From: DATBHM01 sp963772375 | GTDB lineage: Bacteria; Actinomycetota; UBA4738; JACQTL01 | Direction of reading: 5' to 3' | Assembly (NCBI GenBank): GCA_963772375.1 | Contig: CAVYXG010000005.1 | Span: 310,001 to 374,000, forward strand | DNA: 64,000 nt | Shown: positions 1 to 7,975 of the stretch, one piece after another | Numbering within the stretch: the stretch's first letter is position 1 | Layout of the letters: the number at the start of each line of letters is the position of its first letter | Notes under the pieces: model-generated | Database searches by the model: none | What the model was told of the DNA's origin: nothing | Seen by the model: only the letters and a program-made list of their open reading frames with translations | Position numbers and translations under genes: made by a program

Positions 1-2180
1 TCGGGGAGGGTGGGTGGTTCGACCTCCAGCGAGGGAAGCCTCTGGCCTACCAGCAGAAGCTCGACCTCCGGCGCGGCCTGCTCATCCGGACCGTCCGGTA
101 CCGCGACGCCTTGGGACATCACACCGACATCCAGCAGCGATGGTTCGTTCATATGGACGACCCCCATCTGGCGGGGCTGGAGACCGTGGTCGTGCCCAGG
201 AACTGGGCGGGCCGGCTGGTAGTGCGGTCGATCCTCGACGGAGACGTGGAGAACTCGGGCGTCCCGCGGTACCAGAGCTTGCGTGGCGACCACCTGGTGG
301 CGGTCGACGCTCGGGCAGTCGATGCGGAGACCGTGCTACTGAGGACGCGGACCAGGCAATCCGGGATCGACATCGCCGAAGCTGCCAGAACGACGCTCCG
401 GCGAAACGGGGCACTCGTGGACGACCGGCGCCGGACTCTCCGAGGCGCTCGCTCCGTCGGCCAGAGTATCGCCATCGACGTCGAATCCGGAGACATCGTG
501 AGGATCGAGAAGATCGTGGCGCTCCATACGTCACGGGATCCTGCGATCTCCGAGCCGGGACTCGAAGCCCGGCTCCGCGTGGCCCGAGCTCCGTCGTTCG
601 AGGACCTGTTGGGCCGCCACGCGCATGCCTGGCGCCGGTTGTGGCAGCGCTTCGACATCTCGGTCGAGGGCTCGCCGCGGGTCCAGATGCTCCTGCACCT
701 CCACGGCTTCCACCTCCTCCAGTCGGTGTCGCAGAACAGCGTGGGCCTCGATGTGGGAGTACCGGCTCGAGGCCTCCACGGCGAGGCGTACCGGGGACAC
801 ATCTTCTGGGACGAGCTGTTCGTCCTCCCGTTCCTCGATCTTCGGCTGCCGGCGCTCACCGAGTCCCTGCTCGCGTACCGGCACCGCCGGCTTGGCGAGG
901 CGCGCTGGGCTGCTCAAGAGGCGGGCTGTCGAGGGGCGATGTACCCCTGGCAGAGCGCGAGCAGCGGCCGCGAGGAGACCCAAACGCTGCACCTCAATCC
1001 GCAATCGGGGCGGTGGCTTCCAGACAACTCGCGCCTCCAACGGCACATCAATATCGCCATCGCGTTCAACGTGTGGCATCACTTCGAGGCGACGGGCGAC
1101 CTCCAGTTCCTCCGCGTCCTGGGGGCTCCGATGATCCTCGAGATCGCGAGGTTTTGGGCGAGCCTGGCAACGAAGACGAGGGATGGTCGATTCGCGATCC
1201 GGGGGGTGATGGGGCCGGACGAGTATCACGACGCCCTTCCCGGCGCATCGCGGCCAGGACTCGACAACAACGCCTACACCAACGTCATGGTGGCCTGGAC
1301 GCTCGCCCGCGCCCTCGAGCTGCTGACGATCCTTCCCGAGAGCGACCGGGAGAGCCTGAAGGACCAGCTCGAGCTGACGACTCGGGAACTGGCTCGATGG
1401 GATCGCATCAGTCGCAAGCTCGTCGTTCCGTTCCACAGGGACGGGATCATCAGCCAGTTCGAGGGATACGAGCAGCTCGAGGAGTTCGACTGGATCGGCT
1501 ACGCCGAGCGGTACGCCGACATCCAGCGACTGGACCGAATCCTGGAGGCCGAGGGAGACAGCACCAACCGGTACAAGGTCTCAAAACAGGCCGACGTCCT
1601 GATGTTGTTCTACCTCCTGACGCCGGATGAGCTTCAGCACATCTTCGAACGGCTGGGGTACGAGTTCGATCCCAGAGCCGATATCGGGCGGAACATCGAC
1701 TACTACCTGCAGCGGACCTCGCATGGTTCGACGCTCAGCCGGATCGTGCATTCCTGGGTCCTGGCCCGGTTCGACGCCGGCAGATCGTGGACACTCTTCA
1801 GCGTCGGTCTCGAGAGCGACATCGCGGACGTCCAGGGTGGCACCACCGCGGAGGGCATCCACCTCGGAGCGATGGTCGGGACGCTCGATGTGGTCCAGCG
1901 ATGCTTCGGGGGCGTCGAGATCCGGAACGGGGAGGTCTTGATCCGACCACGGCTGCCACGCGGTGTCCGGGGGATCCGGTTCCCGGTCTACTACCGGCGA
2001 CAGCGCTTGGACATCCACATCACCTCCGACATGGTTCGTCTCCGGTCCGGCGCGGGAGGCCGGGAGGTCGTCCGGTTCCGCATCGGAGCCGAAGAGCTGG
2101 AACTCCCGCCGGGCGACCAGCGCGAGGTCCGCCTGGACGTTGGACGGGAGTCGGAGGGTCCTGAACCAGCGCATCCGTGA
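1..2180 (+). CDS. GH65 glycoside hydrolase/phosphorylase, 5' truncated by window edge
   Basis: Glycoside hydrolase family 65 enzyme, the family of inverting maltose, trehalose and kojibiose phosphorylases and acid trehalases; it acts on alpha-linked disaccharides, normally in the cytosol. The frame is already open at the first complete codon (position 3), and about 725 residues are visible against a usual 750-800, so only a short N-terminal piece is missing. The N-terminal beta-sandwich segment (LLIRTVRYRDALGHH) is followed by the (alpha/alpha)6 barrel. The GPDEYH motif carries the general-acid Glu (codon 1221-1223), followed by DNNAYTNVM. VSKQADVLMLFYLL and HGSTLSRIVHSWVLAR are family blocks near the phosphate-binding loop. 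The exact sugar substrate cannot be told from the sequence. It is convergent with the saccharopine-dehydrogenase-like gene. Confidence 0.9.
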   Translation, partial: GEGGWFDLQRGKPLAYQQKLDLRRGLLIRTVRYRDALGHHTDIQQRWFVHMDDPHLAGLETVVVPRNWAGRLVVRSILDGDVENSGVPRYQSLRGDHLVAVDARAVDAETVLLRTRTRQSGIDIAEAARTTLRRNGALVDDRRRTLRGARSVGQSIAIDVESGDIVRIEKIVALHTSRDPAISEPGLEARLRVARAPSFEDLLGRHAHAWRRLWQRFDISVEGSPRVQMLLHLHGFHLLQSVSQNSVGLDVGVPARGLHGEAYRGHIFWDELFVLPFLDLRLPALTESLLAYRHRRLGEARWAAQEAGCRGAMYPWQSASSGREETQTLHLNPQSGRWLPDNSRLQRHINIAIAFNVWHHFEATGDLQFLRVLGAPMILEIARFWASLATKTRDGRFAIRGVMGPDEYHDALPGASRPGLDNNAYTNVMVAWTLARALELLTILPESDRESLKDQLELTTRELARWDRISRKLVVPFHRDGIISQFEGYEQLEEFDWIGYAERYADIQRLDRILEAEGDSTNRYKVSKQADVLMLFYLLTPDELQHIFERLGYEFDPRADIGRNIDYYLQRTSHGSTLSRIVHSWVLARFDAGRSWTLFSVGLESDIADVQGGTTAEGIHLGAMVGTLDVVQRCFGGVEIRNGEVLIRPRLPRGVRGIRFPVYYRRQRLDIHITSDMVRLRSGAGGREVVRFRIGAEELELPPGDQREVRLDVGRESEGPEPAHP

Positions 2181-2193
2181 CTCTCGGTGACTC

Positions 2194-2257
2194 GGGAGCG
2201 CTCGTCCAGGGCTGCACTCCGATCTGCAGAGCATCCGAAACGACCTGGAACGCTCCC
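2194..2257. terminator. nested inverted repeats between convergent genes
   Basis: GGGAGCG at 2194-2200 pairs with CGCTCCC at 2251-2257, and TCCAGG at 2205-2210 pairs with CCTGGA at 2244-2249. Inside lies a third small pair, CTGCA at 2212-2216 with TGCAG at 2225-2229. It sits in the 116-base gap between two converging genes, so a bidirectional terminator is the simplest reading. There is no T-tract. Confidence 0.45.
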
Positions 2258-2296
2258 GTGATCGGTCCATCCGGAACCAGGATGACGTGGTCGATC

Positions 2297-3526
2297 TCAG
2301 GCAGCCCTCGACGCTCCCGGCGTCATCTCCTTGACCCCGTACGGGAAGCCGAAGGCCGGCATGCGTTCGATGAAGGGGTCGGGGTCGAACGCCTCCGGCC
2401 CGAGCACCCCCTTGCCCGTCCAGGCGCCCGCGGCCAGCAACTCCATGGCGATCACCGGATTGACGGCCGTCTGCCACACGACGGCCTGAACGCCGTACCT
2501 GCTCATACAGGCCTCGTTGTCCGCCACCTGGTACAGGTACACCTCCCGCGGCTGGCCCTGCTTCTTCCCCTTGACCCACGTCCCCGCGCACGTCTTGCCG
2601 GTCATCCGTTCCCCCAGGTGGGCCGGGTCGGGCAGGCACGCTGCGACGACGTCGCGCGGAGCGACCTTCACGCCTTTCACCTCGATGGGCTCCTTGTTGT
2701 CCAGCCCGAGCATGTGGAGGGTCTGCAGCACTCCGATGAACTCGTTGCCCAGCCCGTACTTGAAGGTGACCCTGCCGACGTCCAGCCACCGCGGCACCAG
2801 CAGGACTTCCTCATGCTCGACGTTCACGCATTCGACCGGTCCGATCCCCTCCGGGAACTCGAACACTTCCGGCTCCGAGAACGTCTCGGTGGTGAACCAT
2901 CCCCGGTCTCGCTCCCAGACGACCGGCGGGTTCAGGCACTCCTCGATGCAGGTCCAGATCGAGAAGTTGGGCGCGAAGGCGAAGCCACGGACCTCCAGGT
3001 CGGCGCCGTCACGTACGTTCACCTCGTCGATCGAGTCGAACAGGTGCTTCGCCGCATAGCTCGCGAAGACGTCCGCGAGTCCGGGCTCGACGCCCATTCC
3101 CACCAGGGCCAGCAGGCCCTTGCGTTCCCAGGCCGCCGAGCGCTCGAACTGGTAGTCGCCCAGCTTGACGCCCGTCGTCCGATAGGGATCCGTCGGGTGC
3201 GGCAGGGAGAGGCTCATCGCCATGTCCATGTAGGTGCACCCGGCCTCGAATGCCGCATCGAAGATGGGCTCGACGAACGATGGATCGACGGCGTTCACGA
3301 TCAGATCGACGCGGTGCTTCCGGGCGAGCGCGACGATGGCCCCCCGATCACCGGCGTCGACCCGCTCGACGGGGAACGTTCCCGGCGCCCCGAGCTTCGC
3401 CGTGACCTCCTCCAGCCGGGCCGGACTCGCGTCGGCGAGGACCATCTGCTCGAGCCACGGGCGATCCTTGGCCACCACCGCGATGGCCTCGCCCACCCCA
3501 CCGGTGCCGATCAAGAGCACGCGCAT
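2297..3526 (-). CDS. saccharopine dehydrogenase-like NAD(P)-binding protein
   Basis: Protein of 409 residues from the ATG at 3526, preceded by AAGGGG. The N-terminus MRVLLIGTGGVGEA is a Rossmann GxGGxG nucleotide-binding loop, and the length and layout fit the saccharopine dehydrogenase / carboxynorspermidine synthase family, which forms or splits secondary amines from amino acids and keto acids. The GMGVEPGLADVFASYAAKH block in the middle is typical of the family. The gene starts five bases after the APC permease stop on the same strand, so the two are almost certainly co-transcribed. This suggests uptake and catabolism or modification of an amino acid or polyamine. The substrate cannot be assigned. 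Confidence 0.8.
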   Translation of the reverse strand: MRVLLIGTGGVGEAIAVVAKDRPWLEQMVLADASPARLEEVTAKLGAPGTFPVERVDAGDRGAIVALARKHRVDLIVNAVDPSFVEPIFDAAFEAGCTYMDMAMSLSLPHPTDPYRTTGVKLGDYQFERSAAWERKGLLALVGMGVEPGLADVFASYAAKHLFDSIDEVNVRDGADLEVRGFAFAPNFSIWTCIEECLNPPVVWERDRGWFTTETFSEPEVFEFPEGIGPVECVNVEHEEVLLVPRWLDVGRVTFKYGLGNEFIGVLQTLHMLGLDNKEPIEVKGVKVAPRDVVAACLPDPAHLGERMTGKTCAGTWVKGKKQGQPREVYLYQVADNEACMSRYGVQAVVWQTAVNPVIAMELLAAGAWTGKGVLGPEAFDPDPFIERMPAFGFPYGVKEMTPGASRAA

Positions 3527-3531
3527 GTCGA

Positions 3532-5205
3532 TCACCCCTTCGCAGGTTGCTTTGGACGAGGGCCCTTGATGCCCTCGGTGCGCAGCGGGCCGACTGTCGG
3601 TCCTTTCGGGCCTCCGAGGAGCTCCTCCTCGGAGAGGATCGCCCCCGGGGCGCCCCCCGGGTCGAGCGTGTTGGCGACCTCGGTCTTCTGGCGGAAGTAC
3701 GCCGGGTTCTTCCGGCGCCACCACAGCATCAGCGGGATCCCGATGAGGAGCATGCCGATGCCGATGACGAACGCCGCGCCGACGCCCCGGAACGAGCCGA
3801 TGTGGAACCAGGGCGGCGAGTAGGAGTTCGCCGGCTGCCAGTAGTCCACGGCCGACCGAACGAACACCCATCCGAGCGTGGCCGCTCCGATCAGCGGGGC
3901 GATGCCCATGAACAGCAGGTTCTTCGGGCTCTTGAACAGGAACTTCCGGAAGTAGATCGGCGCGGCGAGCGCGGTGATCCCGTAGTAGAACGAGATCGCG
4001 AACCCCAGCCCGGAGATCGAGTCCCACAGGATGTTCTCCGACCGGTCGATGAGGACGAGGGCCACGAACCAGACGATCGACACCGCCCCGAACCAGAACG
4101 TGGACCAGGTCGGGGTGAGGAACCTGGGGTGGATCTTGGCCAACGGTCGGGGCAGCGCCCCGTGCGCCGCCATCGACAGCGTGGTTCGGGCCGTCGGCAG
4201 GATCGTGGTCTGCGTGCACGCGATGGCCGAGCTGAGGACCGCGATGACCAGGATCTTGTCCCACGGCGAGCCCATGGCCATCCTCCCCATCGCCGTGAGC
4301 ACGTCGTCCGGGTGGCCCGACAGGAATCCGGCGCCCCTGAAGGAGGTCGCGGCGAACGTGACGACGAGGTAGGTCCCGAGCAGGATGATCGTGGACAGCA
4401 CGGCCGCCACGCCCGGGGCGCGGGTGGAGTCGCGGGTCTCCTCGTTCACGTTCACGGCGGTGTCCCATCCCCAGTAGATGAACAGGGTGACCAGCACCCC
4501 GGCGGTGAGCTCGTGGACCGAGAGGCTGAACGGGTTGAGCCAGCTCCACGATGGGGTCACGGAACCGGCGGGGTGGCTCGCGTACACCTTGACAAGGACG
4601 ACCGCGGAGAACACGGCCAGGGCTACGATCTCGGCGCCCAGGAGCACGGCCTGGGTCCGCGCGGACAGCTCGATTCCGAGCCACGTGACCAGGGTCATCA
4701 CCACGATGAACACGCACCCGAGCGCGAGGATGGCCCAGATGTTGTGGGCGAGGTCGTGCGCGCCGTGGTCGAGGCCGAACAGGATGTAGGTGTACTGAGC
4801 GGCGATGTAGGCGAGGCTCGGCATCACGACGATGTCGGCGATGACCACGCCCCATCCACCCATCCACCCCGCCCAGGGCCCCATGGCTCGGCGTACCCAG
4901 GAGAACGTGGCCCCGCAGTCGGGATCCGAGCGGTTCAGGTAGTAGTACGCGGACGCCGTGAACAGCATGGGGACGAACGCCACCAGGATGATGGCCGGGG
5001 AGGCGACCCCCACGATGACGGCGATCAGCCCGAGGGTGGCCGCGAGGCTGTAGGCGGGGGCCGTGGAGGCAACGCCGATCACGGTGGCGGCGAGCGTCCC
5101 GATCGCTCCCGACTTGAGGCCCTTCCCCCGGGAGGGCCCGGTGGTCGCCACCTCCCCATTCCCCCGTTGAGGCTCACCGTCGGGAAGCGGCACAGATCCA
5201 TGCAT
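3532..5205 (-). CDS. APC-family amino acid permease
   Basis: Membrane transporter of 557 residues in the amino acid-polyamine-organocation superfamily. The start ATG at 5205 has GGAGGT eight bases upstream; an in-frame start farther upstream (5256) lacks such a site. The first core helix carries the family pattern in GTLAATVIGVASTAPAYSL, followed by about eleven further hydrophobic segments. A charged tail rich in Gly, Pro and Lys closes the protein. It would import an amino acid or amine by proton or sodium symport or by antiport. It is the upstream gene of a two-gene operon with the saccharopine-dehydrogenase-like protein, which links the transported solute to that enzyme. Specificity is unknown. 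Confidence 0.9.
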   Translation of the reverse strand: MHGSVPLPDGEPQRGNGEVATTGPSRGKGLKSGAIGTLAATVIGVASTAPAYSLAATLGLIAVIVGVASPAIILVAFVPMLFTASAYYYLNRSDPDCGATFSWVRRAMGPWAGWMGGWGVVIADIVVMPSLAYIAAQYTYILFGLDHGAHDLAHNIWAILALGCVFIVVMTLVTWLGIELSARTQAVLLGAEIVALAVFSAVVLVKVYASHPAGSVTPSWSWLNPFSLSVHELTAGVLVTLFIYWGWDTAVNVNEETRDSTRAPGVAAVLSTIILLGTYLVVTFAATSFRGAGFLSGHPDDVLTAMGRMAMGSPWDKILVIAVLSSAIACTQTTILPTARTTLSMAAHGALPRPLAKIHPRFLTPTWSTFWFGAVSIVWFVALVLIDRSENILWDSISGLGFAISFYYGITALAAPIYFRKFLFKSPKNLLFMGIAPLIGAATLGWVFVRSAVDYWQPANSYSPPWFHIGSFRGVGAAFVIGIGMLLIGIPLMLWWRRKNPAYFRQKTEVANTLDPGGAPGAILSEEELLGGPKGPTVGPLRTEGIKGPRPKQPAKG

Positions 5206-5322
5206 GGGACTCACCTCCGAGGTTCGTCGCGCCTTCATCCTGGATGGGTGCCTCATGGCCGAGCAGGGCCGGGAGGACCGCCTTGTCCGGGTCCGCGGGG
5301 CCCAATCTGCAACTGGCGGACC

Positions 5323-5949
5323 TCAGCCGGATCCGGCGACCTGCTCGGGCTGGCGCCGGGCGGCCAGGCGCAGCACGTCCCTCGCGGAACCGATGAGCGC
5401 TCGGCCCGCGGGCGAGTCCGCCACCGATTCCGGCCTGGTCGAGACGTCGACACACAACAGACCCGGTGAGTCGAAGTGCACCGGAACCCGCATGTCCTCG
5501 AGGAGCCTCCGCATGGGGACGTTGGACTCGAGGATGTAGGCGCGGAACCGCTCGATCCCGACGGCCTGCGCGGACGTGGCCAGGAGCGCCAGGAGCAGCG
5601 AGCCGAGCCCCCGGCTCTGATAGGCGTCGAGCACCGTGACGGCCGCCTCGGCGATGTCGGGCTGGTCGGGGGCGCGGACGCATCGGGCCACCCCGATCGC
5701 GACCTCGGGATCGGCGGCCAGGACGGCGATCCACGCGATGTGATGCACGAAGTCGACGTCCGTCAGGAAGCGCAGCTCGTCGAGACCGAGCTCCTTCACC
5801 GGCGTCATGAACCTCCGTCGCCGCGATTCGTCCGAGAGTCCCGCGACCATGGTTCGCAGCCGCTCGACGTCGTCGGGACGGATCCGGCGGACGACGACGT
5901 CGGTGCCGTCGCCGAGCGTCGTCTCGACCTCGGAGAAGTGGATTCGCAT
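5323..5949 (-). CDS. GNAT family N-acetyltransferase
   Basis: Acetyl-CoA-dependent N-acetyltransferase of 208 residues from the ATG at 5949. A GTG at 5970 would add seven residues and has a slightly better upstream GAAGG, so the start is uncertain. Beta-strands around RRIRPDDVERLRTMVAGL and the acetyl-CoA loop QSRGLGSLLLALL (an R/QxxGxG/A-type signature) define the GNAT fold. The SDESRRRRFM segment and overall plan match the broken GNAT gene 150 bases upstream, so the two look like a tandem duplication. The target may be a protein lysine or a small amine; nothing here decides it. Confidence 0.8.
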   Translation of the reverse strand: MRIHFSEVETTLGDGTDVVVRRIRPDDVERLRTMVAGLSDESRRRRFMTPVKELGLDELRFLTDVDFVHHIAWIAVLAADPEVAIGVARCVRAPDQPDIAEAAVTVLDAYQSRGLGSLLLALLATSAQAVGIERFRAYILESNVPMRRLLEDMRVPVHFDSPGLLCVDVSTRPESVADSPAGRALIGSARDVLRLAARRQPEQVAGSG

Positions 5950-5976
5950 AGATCTAGCTTCGGAAGACACCCAGCT

Positions 5977-5990
5977 CGGCCTTCGGGCCG
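5977..5990. promoter_or_regulatory. CGGCC-TTCG-GGCCG dyad upstream of GNAT gene
   Basis: Perfect inverted repeat with five-base arms around TTCG, 28 bases upstream of the GNAT ATG. A nearly identical dyad occurs at 40236-40250. It may be an operator, or a hairpin left from the end of the broken upstream GNAT gene. Confidence 0.3.
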
Positions 5991-6106
5991 TCCGCCCCGC
6001 GAGTTGGGGGACCGGCCCGCATCAGTCCATCAACGTACATTTCACCTCATGGAATAGGGACCCGGTATCGGGCAGCTGGGTGTGCGGAGCCCGAACGGCC
6101 GACCGA

Positions 6107-6630
6107 CTACGCGGCCTTCACATGAGCCGGTGAGCGCGGGCGGGTGGGGAACTCGAGCGTCATCTCGGGGCCATCGCGGCGCACCCGAACGTCGAAGATC
6201 CGGCGTGCCCAGTCCCGGACCGCGGTGTTGTCCGCGACCGCGACCCCGACGAACGACGAGATGCCCCGCCGCCGCGCGGCCGCCGCCAGGTGCAGGGCGA
6301 GCAGGGTCCCGATTCCCCGGCCCTGCCACTCGTCGTCCACGACGACGGCGAACTCCGCTCGCTCGCGACCGGCCCGGTGGTAGGAGGCGTGCCCCACGAC
6401 CCGTTCGTCGGGCCCACCATCGCGAGGAGCGCACGCCGGTCCACCGAGGGATCGAACGCCAGCAGATCGGCCGCCCGCTCGAGGTCCGCGCAGCCCGTGC
6501 AGAACCGCCGTGCGCACGTCTCCGGGGTCAGCCCGCGGAGGAAGGTGATGATGGCCTCGCGGTCGCCGGCCCGCACGACGCGGACGATGACCGCCGGGGC
6601 GGTCGGTCGGGGGTCGCCACTGCGCTGCAT
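6107..6630 (-). pseudogene. GNAT acetyltransferase interrupted by a single-base frameshift
   Basis: The N-terminal half starts at the ATG at 6630 (MQRSGDPRPTAPAVIV), reads through RRFCTGCADLERAADLLAF and reaches ALLAMVGP near 6413. The C-terminal half continues in another frame as DERVVGHASYHRAGRE, with the acetyl-CoA loop EWQGRGIGTLLALHL, and ends at 6107. Adding one G in the GGCCCGAC run near 6405-6412 would restore one continuous protein of about 174 residues. The gene is therefore either freshly inactivated or carries a base-call error. It belongs to the same subfamily as the intact GNAT at 5323-5949. Confidence 0.75.
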
Positions 6631-6758
6631 GACTCCAGCGTCTCGCCCGGACCTCGCCGACCCCGGGGCGGAGGCCCTCCCCCGCCCGGGACCTGCGCGG
6701 CGATCACCCTCCGGGGGACGGGACTGGGCCGGTCAGGCCCGGCCCCGAACCACGGACG

Positions 6759-6962
6759 TCACGCCGCCTTGGGAGCGAACCGCAGCAGCTTGCGGCGGTT
6801 CCGCTTGAGGATCTGCGCGAACTGGAGCGCGATCCGCTCGGACACGCGCAGGACGGTGTCGATCATGGCGGGGATGCCGTGAAGCGCCGGCCGTGCGGCC
6901 ACCGGCTTCGTCGCCGGCTTCGGCTTCACAGCGGGCTTCCTCGCTCGGGGCGTGGTGGCCAT
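6759..6962 (-). CDS. small basic Lys/Pro/Ala-rich protein
   Basis: Hypothetical protein of 67 residues starting at the ATG at 6962, with a strong AGGAGG eight bases upstream. The N-terminal third is Lys/Pro/Ala-rich (VKPKPATKPVAARP) and probably disordered. The C-terminal half (MIDTVLRVSERIALQFAQIL, then KRNRRKLLRF) is an amphipathic helix ending in a very basic patch. It could bind nucleic acid or a membrane or granule surface. The family was not recognised. It diverges from the secreted protein at 7232. Confidence 0.6.
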   Translation of the reverse strand: MATTPRARKPAVKPKPATKPVAARPALHGIPAMIDTVLRVSERIALQFAQILKRNRRKLLRFAPKAA

Positions 6963-7231
6963 GGGAGGTCCCTCCTTTCCGTCCCTCACCCGCAGTCTGC
7001 GGCGCGGTCCCCGTCCTCGAACGGCCGTTCGGCCCGGCCGGCGATGACCGAACCGCGAGCCCGGGCTCCCAACGCCCGGCGGCGGAAGCGCAGCGCGGAC
7101 GCGCGGGAGGCGCCCGGGGCACGACCCGGGTGTTTCGGGCCGTTCGTCATCCAAGCCGGCGAGTCGCCCGGCTACGGTGCGGTGAGCCGGTCGAGGTGCG
7201 TCGCGCGTCCGCGGCGCGGGAAGGGGTTGCC

Positions 7232-7774
7232 ATGCGTTCCCGGAGGCTCCTGGTGGTCGTGACCGTCCTCGCGGCGGTCGTCGGTGCGACGGTCGAGGCC
7301 GTCGCCGCGCATCGGGCGTCCGACACCACGAGGGTGGTCGGTGGCGCCGCGGATCACATCGTGATGGTGCGGTCGCTCGCGGCGTTCAAGACGAACGGGG
7401 GCACGTGGAAGACCCTGCCGGGCGCGACCACACACATCACCGTGGCCCCGGGCCATTCGGCGATCGTCCTCGCCCGGTTCACCGGAGGCTTCTTCTGCGC
7501 GGCAGACGACGGCTCGCCCACCGGGATCTGCTCCGTTCGGATCCTCATCGGGTCCGCCGAGGGGCAGCCCGCGACCGGCACGGACCTGGCCGTGGCCGGG
7601 GTGATCGCCGGGCAGGCGCCCGGTGCGCTGACCGCGGCGGTGGACCGGTCCCGGGGTCCCCTTTCCGCCGGGACCTACCCCGTGGTCGTCCGGATCAGAA
7701 CGTCGAGCCCTCTCATCGGGCTGGAATTCGACAGCTGGCACCTGACCGTCGAGCGCATCGACGCGGGGGCATAG
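7232..7774 (+). CDS. secreted protein, copy 1 of a paralogous pair
   Basis: Hypothetical exported protein of 180 residues from the ATG at 7232, preceded by AAGGGG. Residues 1-25 form a signal peptide (MRSRR, then a Val/Ala-rich core ending AVAAHRA). The mature part is beta-rich, with two cysteines in FFCAADDGSPTGICSVRI that could form a disulfide. The closing block is SSPLIGLEFDSWHLTVERI. The protein at 11317-11859 has exactly the same length and shares these blocks, and the pair brackets the PKD-protease gene. No enzymatic motif is visible; a cell-surface or matrix role is only a guess. Confidence 0.8.
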   Translation: MRSRRLLVVVTVLAAVVGATVEAVAAHRASDTTRVVGGAADHIVMVRSLAAFKTNGGTWKTLPGATTHITVAPGHSAIVLARFTGGFFCAADDGSPTGICSVRILIGSAEGQPATGTDLAVAGVIAGQAPGALTAAVDRSRGPLSAGTYPVVVRIRTSSPLIGLEFDSWHLTVERIDAGA

Positions 7775-7975
7775 ACCCTCGGCCCCGCCAGAAGACCGCA
7801 CCCCCCTGGATCGCCCGGATGGTGGATTCCGGGTGATTCGCCGACGCACATAGGCTCACCGGACCGCGTGAGCGGAGCCGCGTCGCCGAGGGAGACGGGG
7901 GCCAGAACTAGGCAGGGGCGCGTACGCCCGTCGACAGCTCGTCGATGCGCCCGACACGGGGAGGGAGAGGGCCAA

